The position numbers and the translations under genes were made by a program. This document shows positions 27,529 through 37,070 of a stretch of 64,000 nucleotides of DNA, one piece after another. Positions within the stretch are counted from its first letter, which is position 1. Each line of letters begins with the position of its first letter. The notes under the pieces were generated by a model. It saw nothing but the letters and a program-made list of their open reading frames with translations. It was not told the DNA's origin and did no database searches. This DNA comes from Chiayiivirga sp. (GTDB taxonomy: Bacteria > Pseudomonadota > Gammaproteobacteria > Xanthomonadales > Xanthomonadaceae), in contig JALCLA010000001.1 of the NCBI GenBank assembly GCA_022647565.1, forward strand, positions 558,001 to 622,000, given 5' to 3'.

Positions 27529-28788
27529 ATGCGTCGACTTGCCCGGTTGCATCCGTGCCTTGCACTGGCTGTGTTCGTGGGCGCGCTGACGAGCCCTGCG
27601 CGGGCCCAGTTGTCGGTGGCACAGCGTGACGCGCTGATCGCCATCCACGACAGCACCAATGGGCCGAACTGGACCGACCGTACCGGATGGACGGCGCCGG
27701 GTCCGGGCTGCAACTCCGTTGGCGTTACCTGCAACCAGGCGGGCACGGACGTTTCATCGATCCAGCTCTACGCCAACAACCTGCAAGGCCCGTTGCCGTC
27801 ACTGGCAGCGTTCACCCACTTGCGCATCCTGGGCTTGAGCGACAACGGGCTCACCGGCGCGATGCCGTCCTTGCAGGGTCTGGCCAGCCTCGTGAGCGTC
27901 GACATCGACGGCAATCAGCTGGTTGGTGCGCTGCCTTCGCTGCAAGGCCTTTCGAGCCTCCGGAGTTTCAACGCGGCGCGGAATGCGTTCACCGGCTCCC
28001 TCCCGCCACTGCAGGGTGCTCCCTTGCTGCAGTCCTTCGTGGTGCGCGACAACGCCTTGAGCGGCACCTTGCCCAGCCTCGCGGGCATGGCCGAGCTGTC
28101 GTTCTTCGATGTGTCGGAGAATCAGTTCACCGGGGTCGCGCCATCGCTCGCCGGACTGGCCAAGATCGAGTACTACGCGGTGTTCGACAATGCCTTGTCC
28201 GGCGAGATTCCCGCGCTTTCCGGCCTGGCCACCCTGCGCAGCGTCGACTTCAGTCGCAATGATTTCTCGGGGACCTTGCCCGTGCTGACCGGGCTTCCGG
28301 CTCTGGAGGCGTTCAGCGCCGAAGAGAATGCCTTGAGCGGCGGGATTCCTTCGCTCGGAGGGCTTGCGCAACTGCGCGGCTTCAGCGTCGACACCAACAA
28401 CTTCACGGGGCCCATCCCCGAACTGTCCGGCAACACCGCGCTCATCGTGTTCAACGTCAACAACAATCAACTCGACGGCAGCGTGCCGGCACTGACGGGA
28501 CTGACCCAACTGCAGCAGTTCCACATTGCGAACAATCGCCTCACCGGTCCCGCGCCTTCCCTGACCGGCCTGGATTCATTGCGTTCCTTCCTCGTCGGAG
28601 TGAACCGACTCACCGGCCCGGTGCCGGCACCGCCGGCCCCCAGCATGCTGGAAGCCGGCGCTTCGATGCTGTGCCCGAATGCCTTCGCGCCCGCCGACTT
28701 CACCCCCAGCGCGGCCTGGGACTCGGCCACGGGCTTCACGCCCTGGTGGATGTCCTGCGAGCCGGTGTTCCAGAACGGCTTCGAGTAG
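27529..28788 (+). CDS. Secreted leucine-rich-repeat protein of plant-like type
   Basis: The 419-residue protein has a signal peptide (to about PARAQ, residue 27) and an LRR N-terminal cap (DALIAIHDSTNGPNWTDRTGW ... GVTCN). About twelve 23-24-residue repeats follow, of the form LxGxxPxLxGLxxLxxFxxxxNxLxG, the plant-specific LRR consensus also found in some bacteria. After a short proline-rich stretch it ends with a paired-cysteine tail and the terminal motif VFQNGFE. It is probably cell-surface or secreted and binds protein or glycan; the partner is unknown. The extreme C-terminal GFE motif recurs in other secreted proteins here. Confidence 0.85.
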   Translation: MRRLARLHPCLALAVFVGALTSPARAQLSVAQRDALIAIHDSTNGPNWTDRTGWTAPGPGCNSVGVTCNQAGTDVSSIQLYANNLQGPLPSLAAFTHLRILGLSDNGLTGAMPSLQGLASLVSVDIDGNQLVGALPSLQGLSSLRSFNAARNAFTGSLPPLQGAPLLQSFVVRDNALSGTLPSLAGMAELSFFDVSENQFTGVAPSLAGLAKIEYYAVFDNALSGEIPALSGLATLRSVDFSRNDFSGTLPVLTGLPALEAFSAEENALSGGIPSLGGLAQLRGFSVDTNNFTGPIPELSGNTALIVFNVNNNQLDGSVPALTGLTQLQQFHIANNRLTGPAPSLTGLDSLRSFLVGVNRLTGPVPAPPAPSMLEAGASMLCPNAFAPADFTPSAAWDSATGFTPWWMSCEPVFQNGFE

Positions 28789-28848
28789 GGAACAGGCATG
28801 GGCGTCGCGCCGGCCTGCACGGCGGCGGTTTCGCAGCGGCAGCGAGGC

Positions 28849-28854
28849 TACAAT
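28849..28854 (+). promoter_or_regulatory. Putative -10 box (TACAAT) of the M28 peptidase gene
   Basis: TACAAT would start transcription near 28861, giving a leader of about 23 bases that contains a plausible AAGGAA ribosome binding site before ATG 28884. Confidence 0.4.
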
Positions 28855-28883
28855 CGCGGTTCCCCGAAACAAGGAACCGCACG

Positions 28884-30629
28884 ATGCGCCTGACGAAACA
28901 CTCCGCCATGCTGGCGGTTGCCCTGGCGAGCGGGCTGCTGGTGGCCTGCACGCAGGAGGAAGCCCCGGTGCCGCCCACCGACGCCATCGCGCCGCCGGTG
29001 GCCGAGGCCCCGGCGCCGCCGCCGTACAGCTTCGGCCCGGAAATCTCGGCCGAGGATTTCGCCCAGCACGTGAAGGTGCTGGCCTCGGACGAGTTCGAAG
29101 GCCGCGCCCCGGGTAGCCGAGGCGAGGAACTCACCATCGATTACCTGAAATCGCAGTTCGAACGACTCGGGCTCAAGCCCGGCAATGGCGACAGCTATTT
29201 CCAGACCGTGCCGATGGTGGAAACCACGGCCGATCCGGCCACGGTGGGCAAGATCACGCTGGGTGGCGCGCCGCGCGAGCTCGCCTTCGGCACCGACATG
29301 GTGATCGGCACGCGCACCGGTCAACCCGAGGTGAAGCTCGAGAACAGCGAGATGGTGTTCGTCGGCTACGGCGTGAACGCGCCCGAAGCGAACTGGAACG
29401 ACTACGCCGGCCTCGACGTGAAGGGCAAGACGGTGGTGATGTTCGTCAACGACCCGGGCTTCCACGCCGGCGACGAAGCCCTGTTCGGCGGCAAGCGCAT
29501 GAGCTATTACGGGCGCTGGACCTACAAGTACGAAGAGGCCGCGCGCCAGGGCGCGAGTGCGGCGCTCATCATCCACGACACCGCCGGCGCGGGTTATGGC
29601 TGGGACGTGGTGAAGAACAGCTGGAGCGGCGCGCAGTTCGACCTGCCGGCCGACACCGATCCGGAACCACGCCTGCCGCTGCAAGGGTGGCTCAGCGCCG
29701 AGGCCGCGCAGTCGCTGTTCGACGCTGCCGGGCTCAAGCTCGATGACTTGCGCGTGGCCGCGGGCAAGCCGGGCTTCAAGCCGGTGGCGATGAATGCCAC
29801 TTTCGGCGCTGACCTCAAGAGCAGCATCGCGCGCAAGGAGTCGCGCAACGTGATGGCGCTGCTGCCGGGCAGCGAGCGTCCCGGCGAGGCCGTGATCTAC
29901 ATGGGCCACTGGGACCACCTCGGCAAGCATCCGGGCGAAGGCGACCAGATCTACAACGGCGCCATCGACAACGCCACCGGCGTGGCCGGCATCCTGGAGA
30001 TCGCCGAGCAATTCGTCACCCAGAACCCGCCGCCGAAGCGCTCGGTGCTGTTCGTCGCCGTGACCCTGGAGGAGTCGGGACTGCTCGGGTCCAAGTACTA
30101 CGTCGCGCATCCCGGCATTCCGCTGGAGAACACCGTCGGCGTGATCAACCTGGATGCGATGTCGGTGGTGGGCAAGACCCGCGACATGGTGGTGACGGGT
30201 TACGGCGCATCGGAACTCGAAGACATCCTCAAGCCCGTCGCCGAGCAGATGGGGCGCGTGCTGCATGCCGAGAGCAGCGTCGAGAAGGGTTTCTACTACC
30301 GCTCCGATCACTTCAACTTCGCCAAGGCAGGTGTACCGGCGTTGTATGCCAAGTCGGGCCTGGACCATGTCGAGAAAGGCGAGGCCTACGGCAGCGCGCT
30401 CAGCGAGGACTACACCACCAATCGCTACCACAAGGCCGAAGACGAATACGATCCTGCCTGGGACCTGGCCGGCGTGATGCAGGACCTGTATGCGCTCTAC
30501 GCGGTGGGCCGCGAACTGAGCAGCGGCGAGGCGTGGCCGAACTGGTACGAGGGCAACGAGTTCAAGGCCAACCGCGACCGGATGATGGCGGAGAAGGCCG
30601 CAAACGCGGCGAAACCCGCCACGCCCTGA
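28884..30629 (+). CDS. M28 family metallopeptidase lipoprotein with PA domain
   Basis: This 581-residue lipoprotein precursor has a lipobox ending LVAC at C22 and a Pro/Ala-rich linker. The peptidase domain is interrupted by a protease-associated domain (about 150-300), and the M28 di-zinc site follows. Expected ligands are H342 (MGHWDHLG), D362 (NGAIDNATG), E396/E397 (LEESG), D424 (NLDAM) and the late histidine in RSDHFNFAKAG. It is probably an envelope aminopeptidase releasing N-terminal amino acids. ATG 28884 is set by the lipoprotein signal sequence and the upstream ribosome binding site. Confidence 0.94.
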   Translation: MRLTKHSAMLAVALASGLLVACTQEEAPVPPTDAIAPPVAEAPAPPPYSFGPEISAEDFAQHVKVLASDEFEGRAPGSRGEELTIDYLKSQFERLGLKPGNGDSYFQTVPMVETTADPATVGKITLGGAPRELAFGTDMVIGTRTGQPEVKLENSEMVFVGYGVNAPEANWNDYAGLDVKGKTVVMFVNDPGFHAGDEALFGGKRMSYYGRWTYKYEEAARQGASAALIIHDTAGAGYGWDVVKNSWSGAQFDLPADTDPEPRLPLQGWLSAEAAQSLFDAAGLKLDDLRVAAGKPGFKPVAMNATFGADLKSSIARKESRNVMALLPGSERPGEAVIYMGHWDHLGKHPGEGDQIYNGAIDNATGVAGILEIAEQFVTQNPPPKRSVLFVAVTLEESGLLGSKYYVAHPGIPLENTVGVINLDAMSVVGKTRDMVVTGYGASELEDILKPVAEQMGRVLHAESSVEKGFYYRSDHFNFAKAGVPALYAKSGLDHVEKGEAYGSALSEDYTTNRYHKAEDEYDPAWDLAGVMQDLYALYAVGRELSSGEAWPNWYEGNEFKANRDRMMAEKAANAAKPATP

Positions 30630-30645
30630 TCTGGGCGGGCCTGGA

Positions 30646-30678
30646 AACACGAACGGCGCCCTGGGCGCCGTTCGTGTT
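30646..30678. terminator. Perfect 15-bp hairpin between convergent genes
   Basis: AACACGAACGGCGCC (30646-30660), loop CTG, and GGCGCCGTTCGTGTT (30664-30678) form a perfect stem 16 bases after the M28 stop codon, in the gap before a minus-strand gene. On the minus strand the stem also ends the small secreted gene. A run of T follows only partly, but the position and symmetry suit a bidirectional terminator. Confidence 0.65.
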
Positions 30679-30745
30679 GTTGGGGGCGGAAGAAAAAGCA
30701 CGCGGGTCCCTGGCTGCCTGCCGGACCCGCGCGTGGGAAACCGGA

Positions 30746-30979
30746 TCAGCCGCGTTCCACCCGCCGGTTCGCGAGCAGGCTCTGGGTGCCATCGCTGGAG
30801 CGCGCGCACAGCAAGGCTTCGGGCGTTGCGCTGCGCGGCACCAGCACCAGGTGCCCGTGCTCGAAGCGCAGTTCGCCATCGAAGCCCAGGGCCTGGGTGG
30901 TGGCCCCCGCGACGGCGAGGCAGGCGAGCGCGACGCCGAAATGGCCGCGCAACATCAGGGTGCGATAAGGGTGTGACAT
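30746..30979 (-). CDS. Small hypothetical exported protein
   Basis: This 77-residue frame starts at ATG 30979. It has a basic start, one hydrophobic segment (about 13-29, FGVALACLAVAGATTQA) that could be a signal peptide or anchor, then a short beta-like region with two cysteines in total. I do not recognise a family. It follows the LytS-type kinase on the same strand after 113 bases and ends just before the convergent hairpin, which supports a real gene. Confidence 0.5.
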   Translation of the reverse strand: MSHPYRTLMLRGHFGVALACLAVAGATTQALGFDGELRFEHGHLVLVPRSATPEALLCARSSDGTQSLLANRRVERG

Positions 30980-31092
30980 GTCGGGTTGCCGTGGCGCGGC
31001 GCGTGCCGCATTCAGGGCAACAGACGTACTGCGGGTGGCAAAGGTTGCGGCGACTGCGACGAAACGACCCGGCGTTGCGGCCGGGTGAGCCT

Positions 31093-32205
31093 TCAGTCCG
31101 GGTCGCGCAGGCGCAGCGGCAGGCGCACCGTGACCTCGGCACCGCCTTCGTCGGCTTCCTTCAGGCTGATGCCGTAGTCGTTGCCGTACAGGGTCTGGAT
31201 GCGGGCGGTGATATTGGCCAGGCCCTGGCCGCGCGCCGACTCGCTGCAGCCCGGGCCGCGGTCGCGCACCCGGATCGCCAGATCGTCCTGCTCGCGCCGG
31301 ATCGATACCCGCACCGCCACCAGCGAGGCATTCGGTTCCGCGCTGCACTTGAGCGCGTTCTCGACCAGCGGCTGCAGCAGGGTGCGCGGCACGCGCGCCG
31401 CGTGCAACTCGGCCGGCGCATCGATCTGCACGAAAAGGCGCTCGGCGAAGCGCAATCGCATCATGTCCAGGTACAGGTCGAGGGTGCGCAGTTCCTCGCC
31501 CAGCGTGGTCTCGTGCTCCTGCCCCGGTGCGAAGGCATGGCGCAGCAGCGCGGTGAGGCGCGAGATCATCTCCTCCGCCGCCTTCGGGCTGGTGTAGATC
31601 AACTCCGAGATCGTGTTCAGCGAAGAGGTGAGGAAATGCGGCTCGAGCTGGCGCCGCAAGGCTTCGAGCTGTGCCCGCGTGAGCCGGCTCTTGAGTTCGG
31701 CGGCTTCCAGCTCGCGGTTGCGTACCGCGCGATAGCGATCAACCACCAGGGTGATGCCCACCACCACGGCGTACACGATCAGCTGGTTCGGCAAGGCCAG
31801 CACGAAGCGATACAGGCTGAGGTCGTAGTCGCCCAGGCCAATGCCGGTGAGTTCGATCAGGCCGCTGCGGCTCAGGCTGGTGAGCAGGGTGTGCAGGATG
31901 CCGACGCCGATCGCGATCGCGAAATGCAGCGGCAGGTTCAGTGGCCAGCCCGACCCGAACGGAGGCAGTCGGCGCGTGCCGTAGACCATCAGCGGGATGA
32001 GCAACGCCGCCACGTAGGTGCCGCTCAGTTGCTCCAGCAGCACCCGCAACCAGTCGTCGCTGCGCCCCGCGGTGACGCGGGTGAGGTAGCGATCGACGAA
32101 CAGCAGCAAGCCGATCGCCGTGGCCAGCACGAACAGGCCGAGCGCGAACTGGCGGCTGGTGACGCGGCGCGACTTCTTTCGGACGGGCGAGGCGGGGGCG
32201 GGCAC
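31093..32205 (-). CDS. LytS/YehU-type sensor histidine kinase
   Basis: This 370-residue kinase has four to five membrane helices in the first 155 residues. The His_kinase domain has the phospho-acceptor H190 in LRRQLEPHFLTSSLNTI, and the ATPase domain has LVENALKCSAEPN and RDRGPG. Relatives read PHFLFN where this protein has PHFLTS. Such kinases usually pair with a LytTR regulator, but none is adjacent. The start is a GTG. It lies 82 bases downstream of the permease-peptidase fusion on the same strand, so it may be cotranscribed with the ABC genes. Confidence 0.85.
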   Translation of the reverse strand: MPAPASPVRKKSRRVTSRQFALGLFVLATAIGLLLFVDRYLTRVTAGRSDDWLRVLLEQLSGTYVAALLIPLMVYGTRRLPPFGSGWPLNLPLHFAIAIGVGILHTLLTSLSRSGLIELTGIGLGDYDLSLYRFVLALPNQLIVYAVVVGITLVVDRYRAVRNRELEAAELKSRLTRAQLEALRRQLEPHFLTSSLNTISELIYTSPKAAEEMISRLTALLRHAFAPGQEHETTLGEELRTLDLYLDMMRLRFAERLFVQIDAPAELHAARVPRTLLQPLVENALKCSAEPNASLVAVRVSIRREQDDLAIRVRDRGPGCSESARGQGLANITARIQTLYGNDYGISLKEADEGGAEVTVRLPLRLRDPD

Positions 32206-32287
32206 GCTCGCGATGGTAAGCGAAGCCGAGGCGTTCTCAAATCCGCGCCGACGGCTCCGCGGCCGCCGGCACGTGGGCGGATTGGCC

Positions 32288-35200
32288 TCAGTCCTCCACC
32301 CTCACCGTCTTGCGGTTGTCGCCGGGCACGCGATCGATCAGCTTGTTGTACGGGTCGATGCCGGCATCGAAGGGTACGCCGTCCACCACCAGCTCGATCG
32401 TCGTGTCCTTGCCGCTGATGCGGTGCTTGGCGAGGTGCAGCACCGTTTCGTCGGCTTCCTTGCCGCTCTCCGGGCGCGCGAACACGCCGATGTCGATCTC
32501 GTCGCCGAGCGCGATGTCCTTCTCCTCGCCCTTGCCGGCTGCTTCGAGCTTGGCGCTGTGCAACGCCAGGGTCACCGCGTACTTGCCATCCTCGCGCTTG
32601 CGCGCGCTGGCCGAGACCACGCGGTTGTCGAAGAACACGATCTTCTCGAACAGGTCGGCGATCAGCGGGTGGAACTTCGGATCGGTGCCCTCGCGCAGGT
32701 AGGCCAGCAGCTCGCGCGTGTCGGTGTAGGGCGCGCGCTGAAAGCCCTTGTCCTGCAGGAAGCGCTTGAGGATCGCGTTCAGTCGGTCTTCGCCGATGGC
32801 ATCGCGCAATGCGTACCAGACCAGCGAGCCCTTGTTGTAGTGGATGTACTGCTGGTTCTCCACCAGGGCCAGCGGCAGTTCCTCGCGCCGCTCGGTGATG
32901 CGGTTGCGCAGGTAGTTGTCGAGCTCGTACTTGAGGAACTTGCGCATCTTGCGCGGGCCGTACTCCTGCTCCATCACCATCAGGGCCGAATACTGCGCCA
33001 GCGACTCCGACAGCACGGTCGAACCCTGCACGTCGGCGCCGATCACCTGGTGCGCCCACCACTGGTGCGCGGCCTCGTGCGCGGTGACGTAGAACACGTA
33101 GTCGATCGCGTCCTGGTTGCGCAGGTCGGCGATGAAGCCGATGCCTTCCGAGTAGGGGATGGTGTTGGCAAAGGCCTGGGCAAAGGTGCTGTAGCCCGGG
33201 AATTCCAGGATTCGGAACTGCCGATGCTGGTACGGCGTGAAGTTGGCGTTGAAGTAATCGAAGGATTTCTTCGACGCCTCGATCATGCGATCCACGTTCC
33301 AGCTGTGCCTGGGGTCGTGGTAAACCTCGATCGGCATGCCGTTCCAGTCGGACTTCTTCACCGCCCAGCGCGCCGAGAGCCAGGCTGCGAACGGCAGCAT
33401 CGGCGCGTCCATCTTGTAGTGGAAGTAGCGGCGACCGTTCTCGGTCCATTCGCGCTGCAGGTAGCCCGGCGCCAGCGCAACCTGGTCGGCCGAGGTCGAG
33501 ACCGTGGTCTCGAACTCGATCCAGTCGGCGTCGTTGCTGAGGTAGTGGTTCGCGTGCGCGCCTTCGTCGTCGATCTTCGCCATGCGCGGCACTTCGCCCA
33601 GGTCGCGCTTGCGCCGTTCGTTGCGGTCGACCAGTTGCGCGTCCTCCTGGTAACCGAAGCCGGGGAAGCCGAAGTTGTTGATGAAGGTGCCGTTCTCCAC
33701 CACCTGGGTCTGGCCGCGGCCATTGCCGAAGCCCTGCGGCTCGAAGGCCAGTTCCCAGTCGAAGTCGCGCTCTTCGCCCGGGGCCATCGGCGTCGCAAGC
33801 CTGTAGATCGAGTAACCGAGCCGGCCGTCGTGCTGCACCCGTTCGGCCGGGCCGAAGTCGAGCTGGTCGAGGCTCCAGTGGCTGCGATCCTGGGGCACCG
33901 ACAGATGCAGTTCCGCGATCGGTTCGGCGTGCGGGTTGATGATCCGGTAGTGGCCGCGCACTGCCACGTTGCGGGTCTGCGGAAAGATGTCGACGTCGGC
34001 CCGCAGCGCAGTGATGCGCGGCTGCTTCAGATCCTTGTACTGGCGGTAGGCCTTCTCGTACTCGGCCTGGCGATCCATCTGTTCATCGCCGGGGACGAAC
34101 TCGTTCAACACGTGGGTGTTGTAGTAGATGAAGCCGCCCAGCCCCAGGAAGGCCGGCAACAGGACGGCGCTGGCGGTGATCGGCAACGGGCGCAGGTAGC
34201 GACGGCGGGCTTCGCTCAGCCGTTCGCGCCAGCGCTCACGTCGACCCCGCACCCAGAACATGCCGGCCGCGAGCAGCAGCATCGCCGCGAACACGCTCCA
34301 GTAGGCGCGGAACCAGGCCCAGCCGATCCAGAAGTGGCCGTAGCCGTTCATGTCGGACCAGGGCAGGCCCGGACTTCCGAACGGACGATAGAGATTGTCC
34401 TCCAGGTGCAGCATGCCCAGGACGGCACGCAGCACCAGGTACACCACCATCAGCAGGTAGCCGACGAACTTGTTGTTGCTGATGACCTGGAAGAACATCG
34501 CCAGCACCGCCATCAGGCCGAAGCTGTAGGTGTTGAGCAGGGCTTCGCGCAGGTACAGGCCGAACTCGAAGTGGGCGTAGCCACGCACCATCTGGTTGAC
34601 GATCGTGCCCGCGATGCCGGTGAGGTTGAAGGCGAAGATCACCGCCACCAGCGCCACCATTTTCGCCGCCAGCGCAATCCAGTCCGCGTTGGGATAGGCA
34701 TCCGTGACCTCGGCGATGCGACCGCTGCGCTCGCGCCAGACCAGTTCGCCGGCATAGAAGGTCACGATGATGACGAGGAACAAGGCGTAGCTGCCCTGGA
34801 TCATGCCGGTCATGCGCGAGGTGGTCGGGTAGAGCGCGGTGCCGTACATCAGGTCGCCGAAGATCAGCGTCACCACCAGGAAGAACAGCGCGATCACCAG
34901 CATGATCAGCAGCGGCCCGCCGCTCAGCACCCCCTTGGCGTCGAACCAGGCCAGGTGCAGGAACTGGCGCAGTTGCGCCCCGACGCCGGTGTGCAGCGTG
35001 ACCTTGGGCAGGGCCACCGATGGCGTGGCGGCGGGCGAGGCGGCGCCACCGCTGGCGCTGCGCCTGGCCTTGCGCCGCCACAGCTTCAGGCCTTCGCGAT
35101 CGGTGCGGAACAGGCGATACGCCAGCCACATCAGGCCGATCGACACGCCCGTCCAGAGCGTGCGGTTGAGCAGCAGCACGCCGTCGATCGGGGGCAATTG

Positions 35201-35890
35201 CGTGTTGCGTTCGCTGGTGGACCAATAGCGCGTCGCCACGTCCAGCGCCTGCGCGCCGAAGGGATCGAGCAGTGCCCCGATCCACTGGGTGTCGAGGTCG
35301 GCGGTGAGGACGCTGGTGGTGGTGCTGAGCGCGAAGAACGCGACTACGCCGATGTAGGTGGCCAGCATCGAGCGGGTTGCCACCGCCAGGCAGAACAGCA
35401 TGGCGGCCACGAACAGCAGGTTCGGCAACAGCAGCACGAACAGCGACCAGAGGTAGGGCGCGGGGCTGTGCGGGCCGATGCGCGCGGCATCGACCCAGGG
35501 CATGAAGTAACCGGCCAGCATTCCCAGTGCTGCGCCGAACACCACCACCACGCAGGCCACGAAGCCGCCGCCGAAGCGGCCGAGCAGGTAATCGCGCTTC
35601 TTCATTGGTGTGGCGAAGAACAGTTCGGCGCTGCGGTTGTCGAAATCGCGCAGTGCGCCGCCCGCGACGAAGATCGTCACCAGCAACATCGAGAACGCGG
35701 CAAAACTGTTGAGCAGGGCGACGATCACCATCGGCGCGTTGCGCAAGGTGTTGCCAACGCCGCCGCCGATCTGCACCGCATCCGAACTGCTGGCGCCGAA
35801 TCCGAGCAGCGCGAACACCGCCACCACGATCCAGAACACAGGGTTGCCGAACTGCTGGCGCAGTTCGAATTCGAAGATGGCTTTCAACAT
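32288..35890 (-). CDS. ABC-2 permease fused to an M1-type peptidase
   Basis: This large fusion of 1200 residues has an N-terminal half (about 1-590) with two ABC-2 type membrane regions of six or so helices each (about 18-260 and 325-590). The periplasmic C-terminal half (about 600-1200) is an M1 aminopeptidase-like domain with HEAAH (938-942) and the third ligand E962 (SESLAQYSAL). The unit presumably exports a substrate and processes or senses peptides. ATG 35890 is preferred because it begins the first membrane segment. It is 13 bases downstream of the ABC ATPase gene, its obvious partner. Similar fusions are annotated in other bacteria; the substrate is unknown. Confidence 0.9.
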   Translation of the reverse strand: MLKAIFEFELRQQFGNPVFWIVVAVFALLGFGASSSDAVQIGGGVGNTLRNAPMVIVALLNSFAAFSMLLVTIFVAGGALRDFDNRSAELFFATPMKKRDYLLGRFGGGFVACVVVVFGAALGMLAGYFMPWVDAARIGPHSPAPYLWSLFVLLLPNLLFVAAMLFCLAVATRSMLATYIGVVAFFALSTTTSVLTADLDTQWIGALLDPFGAQALDVATRYWSTSERNTQLPPIDGVLLLNRTLWTGVSIGLMWLAYRLFRTDREGLKLWRRKARRSASGGAASPAATPSVALPKVTLHTGVGAQLRQFLHLAWFDAKGVLSGGPLLIMLVIALFFLVVTLIFGDLMYGTALYPTTSRMTGMIQGSYALFLVIIVTFYAGELVWRERSGRIAEVTDAYPNADWIALAAKMVALVAVIFAFNLTGIAGTIVNQMVRGYAHFEFGLYLREALLNTYSFGLMAVLAMFFQVISNNKFVGYLLMVVYLVLRAVLGMLHLEDNLYRPFGSPGLPWSDMNGYGHFWIGWAWFRAYWSVFAAMLLLAAGMFWVRGRRERWRERLSEARRRYLRPLPITASAVLLPAFLGLGGFIYYNTHVLNEFVPGDEQMDRQAEYEKAYRQYKDLKQPRITALRADVDIFPQTRNVAVRGHYRIINPHAEPIAELHLSVPQDRSHWSLDQLDFGPAERVQHDGRLGYSIYRLATPMAPGEERDFDWELAFEPQGFGNGRGQTQVVENGTFINNFGFPGFGYQEDAQLVDRNERRKRDLGEVPRMAKIDDEGAHANHYLSNDADWIEFETTVSTSADQVALAPGYLQREWTENGRRYFHYKMDAPMLPFAAWLSARWAVKKSDWNGMPIEVYHDPRHSWNVDRMIEASKKSFDYFNANFTPYQHRQFRILEFPGYSTFAQAFANTIPYSEGIGFIADLRNQDAIDYVFYVTAHEAAHQWWAHQVIGADVQGSTVLSESLAQYSALMVMEQEYGPRKMRKFLKYELDNYLRNRITERREELPLALVENQQYIHYNKGSLVWYALRDAIGEDRLNAILKRFLQDKGFQRAPYTDTRELLAYLREGTDPKFHPLIADLFEKIVFFDNRVVSASARKREDGKYAVTLALHSAKLEAAGKGEEKDIALGDEIDIGVFARPESGKEADETVLHLAKHRISGKDTTIELVVDGVPFDAGIDPYNKLIDRVPGDNRKTVRVED

Positions 35891-35903
35891 GGCGCTCTCC
35901 GGA

Positions 35904-36803
35904 TCAGGCCGCGACCGCGACCGGCGCGGCGCTCGTGGCCTGCGCGCGCAGGCGACCGAAGTAGACATCCTCGAGGTCGGGCGCGATCGACTCGAAACCC
36001 GCTTCCGGCGCGGCATCGGCCAGTACGTGGATCACCGGCTGGCCCGACACCAGTCGCGTGGAGAGTACGGTGTGCTGCTGCTGGTACTGTGCCAGCGCGC
36101 TCTTGCTCACGGTCCTGCGCCAGACCCGGCCTTCGAGCGAGCGCATCGCCTCGCGCGGCTCGCCCGCGAGCAGCACTTCGCCGCGCGAGATGATCGCCAT
36201 GCGCGGGCACAGGTCGGTGACGTCCTCCACGATATGGGTGGACAGGATCACCACCACGTTCTCGCCGATCTCGCTCAGGAGGTTGAGGAAGCGATTGCGC
36301 TCCTCCGGATCGAGCCCCGCGGTGGGCTCGTCCACGATGATCAGGCCCGGCTTGCCGAGCAGGGCCTGGGCGATGCCGAAACGCTGGCGCATGCCGCCCG
36401 AGTAGCTGCCGAGCTTGTAGCCGCGCACCTCCCACAGGTTCACCTGCTTGAGCAGGGCTTCGACGATCTCGCGGCGCTCCCTGGCATTGACGATGCCCTT
36501 GAGCACGGCGAAGTGGTCGAGCATGGTGATCGCCGGCTCTTTCGGATAGACCCCGAACTCCTGCGGCAGGTAGCCCAGTTGCTTGCGTGCTTCGGGCTTG
36601 TTGTTGAGCAGGTCCAGACCATTGAGCGTGGCGCTGCCGCTGTCGGCGTCCTGCAAGGTGGCCAGGGTGCGCATCAAGCTGGACTTGCCGGCGCCGTTGG
36701 GCCCGAGCAGGCCGAACATGCCGTTCGGGATCTCCAGCGATACGTCGTGCAGGGCACGCACGCCGTTGGCATAGGTCTTGGACAGGTTCCTGATCGACAG
36801 CAT
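35904..36803 (-). CDS. ABC transporter ATP-binding protein
   Basis: This 299-residue ATPase has Walker A GPNGAGKS (34-41), Q-loop Q81 (LPQEFGVYP), signature SYSGGMRQR (133-141), Walker B LIIVDEP and the D-loop GLDPEERN. The C-terminal 70 residues form a variable regulatory region. It is of the CcmA/NatA-like type that powers ABC-2 permeases and pairs with the downstream permease-peptidase fusion. ATG 36803 begins MLSIRNLSKTY; a longer in-frame start lacks conserved sequence. Confidence 0.93.
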   Translation of the reverse strand: MLSIRNLSKTYANGVRALHDVSLEIPNGMFGLLGPNGAGKSSLMRTLATLQDADSGSATLNGLDLLNNKPEARKQLGYLPQEFGVYPKEPAITMLDHFAVLKGIVNARERREIVEALLKQVNLWEVRGYKLGSYSGGMRQRFGIAQALLGKPGLIIVDEPTAGLDPEERNRFLNLLSEIGENVVVILSTHIVEDVTDLCPRMAIISRGEVLLAGEPREAMRSLEGRVWRRTVSKSALAQYQQQHTVLSTRLVSGQPVIHVLADAAPEAGFESIAPDLEDVYFGRLRAQATSAAPVAVAA

Positions 36804-37070
36804 GACAATCCCCGAAATGACAGCGCACCGCGTGAAGATGAACATGCGGACGGCGCGGTTCCGTCGGCAGGCGATAGACGTCGCCACGACGAAAGCGTGA
36901 CGCGCCCCCCCGTATTGGCGAGGCGCGCGCAGGCTACTGGAAGGTGGGGATGGGCGCGATGCGCCGGAGGTCAGGGGTCGTGCCGCGGTGCGCGGTCACG
37001 TCATGCGGCAGGCAGGCTGGGAGGTCGCGCCTCGCACCGGGAGGCGCCCGGGGTGTCCGGGCGCTTGCGC

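Noticed and set aside
32120-36193. Very long plus-strand open frame opposite the ABC permease-peptidase gene
   Set aside because: It is the antisense of a clear fusion gene; its translation is low-complexity (H, Q, A, R, V) with no motifs, a usual artefact of high-GC DNA.
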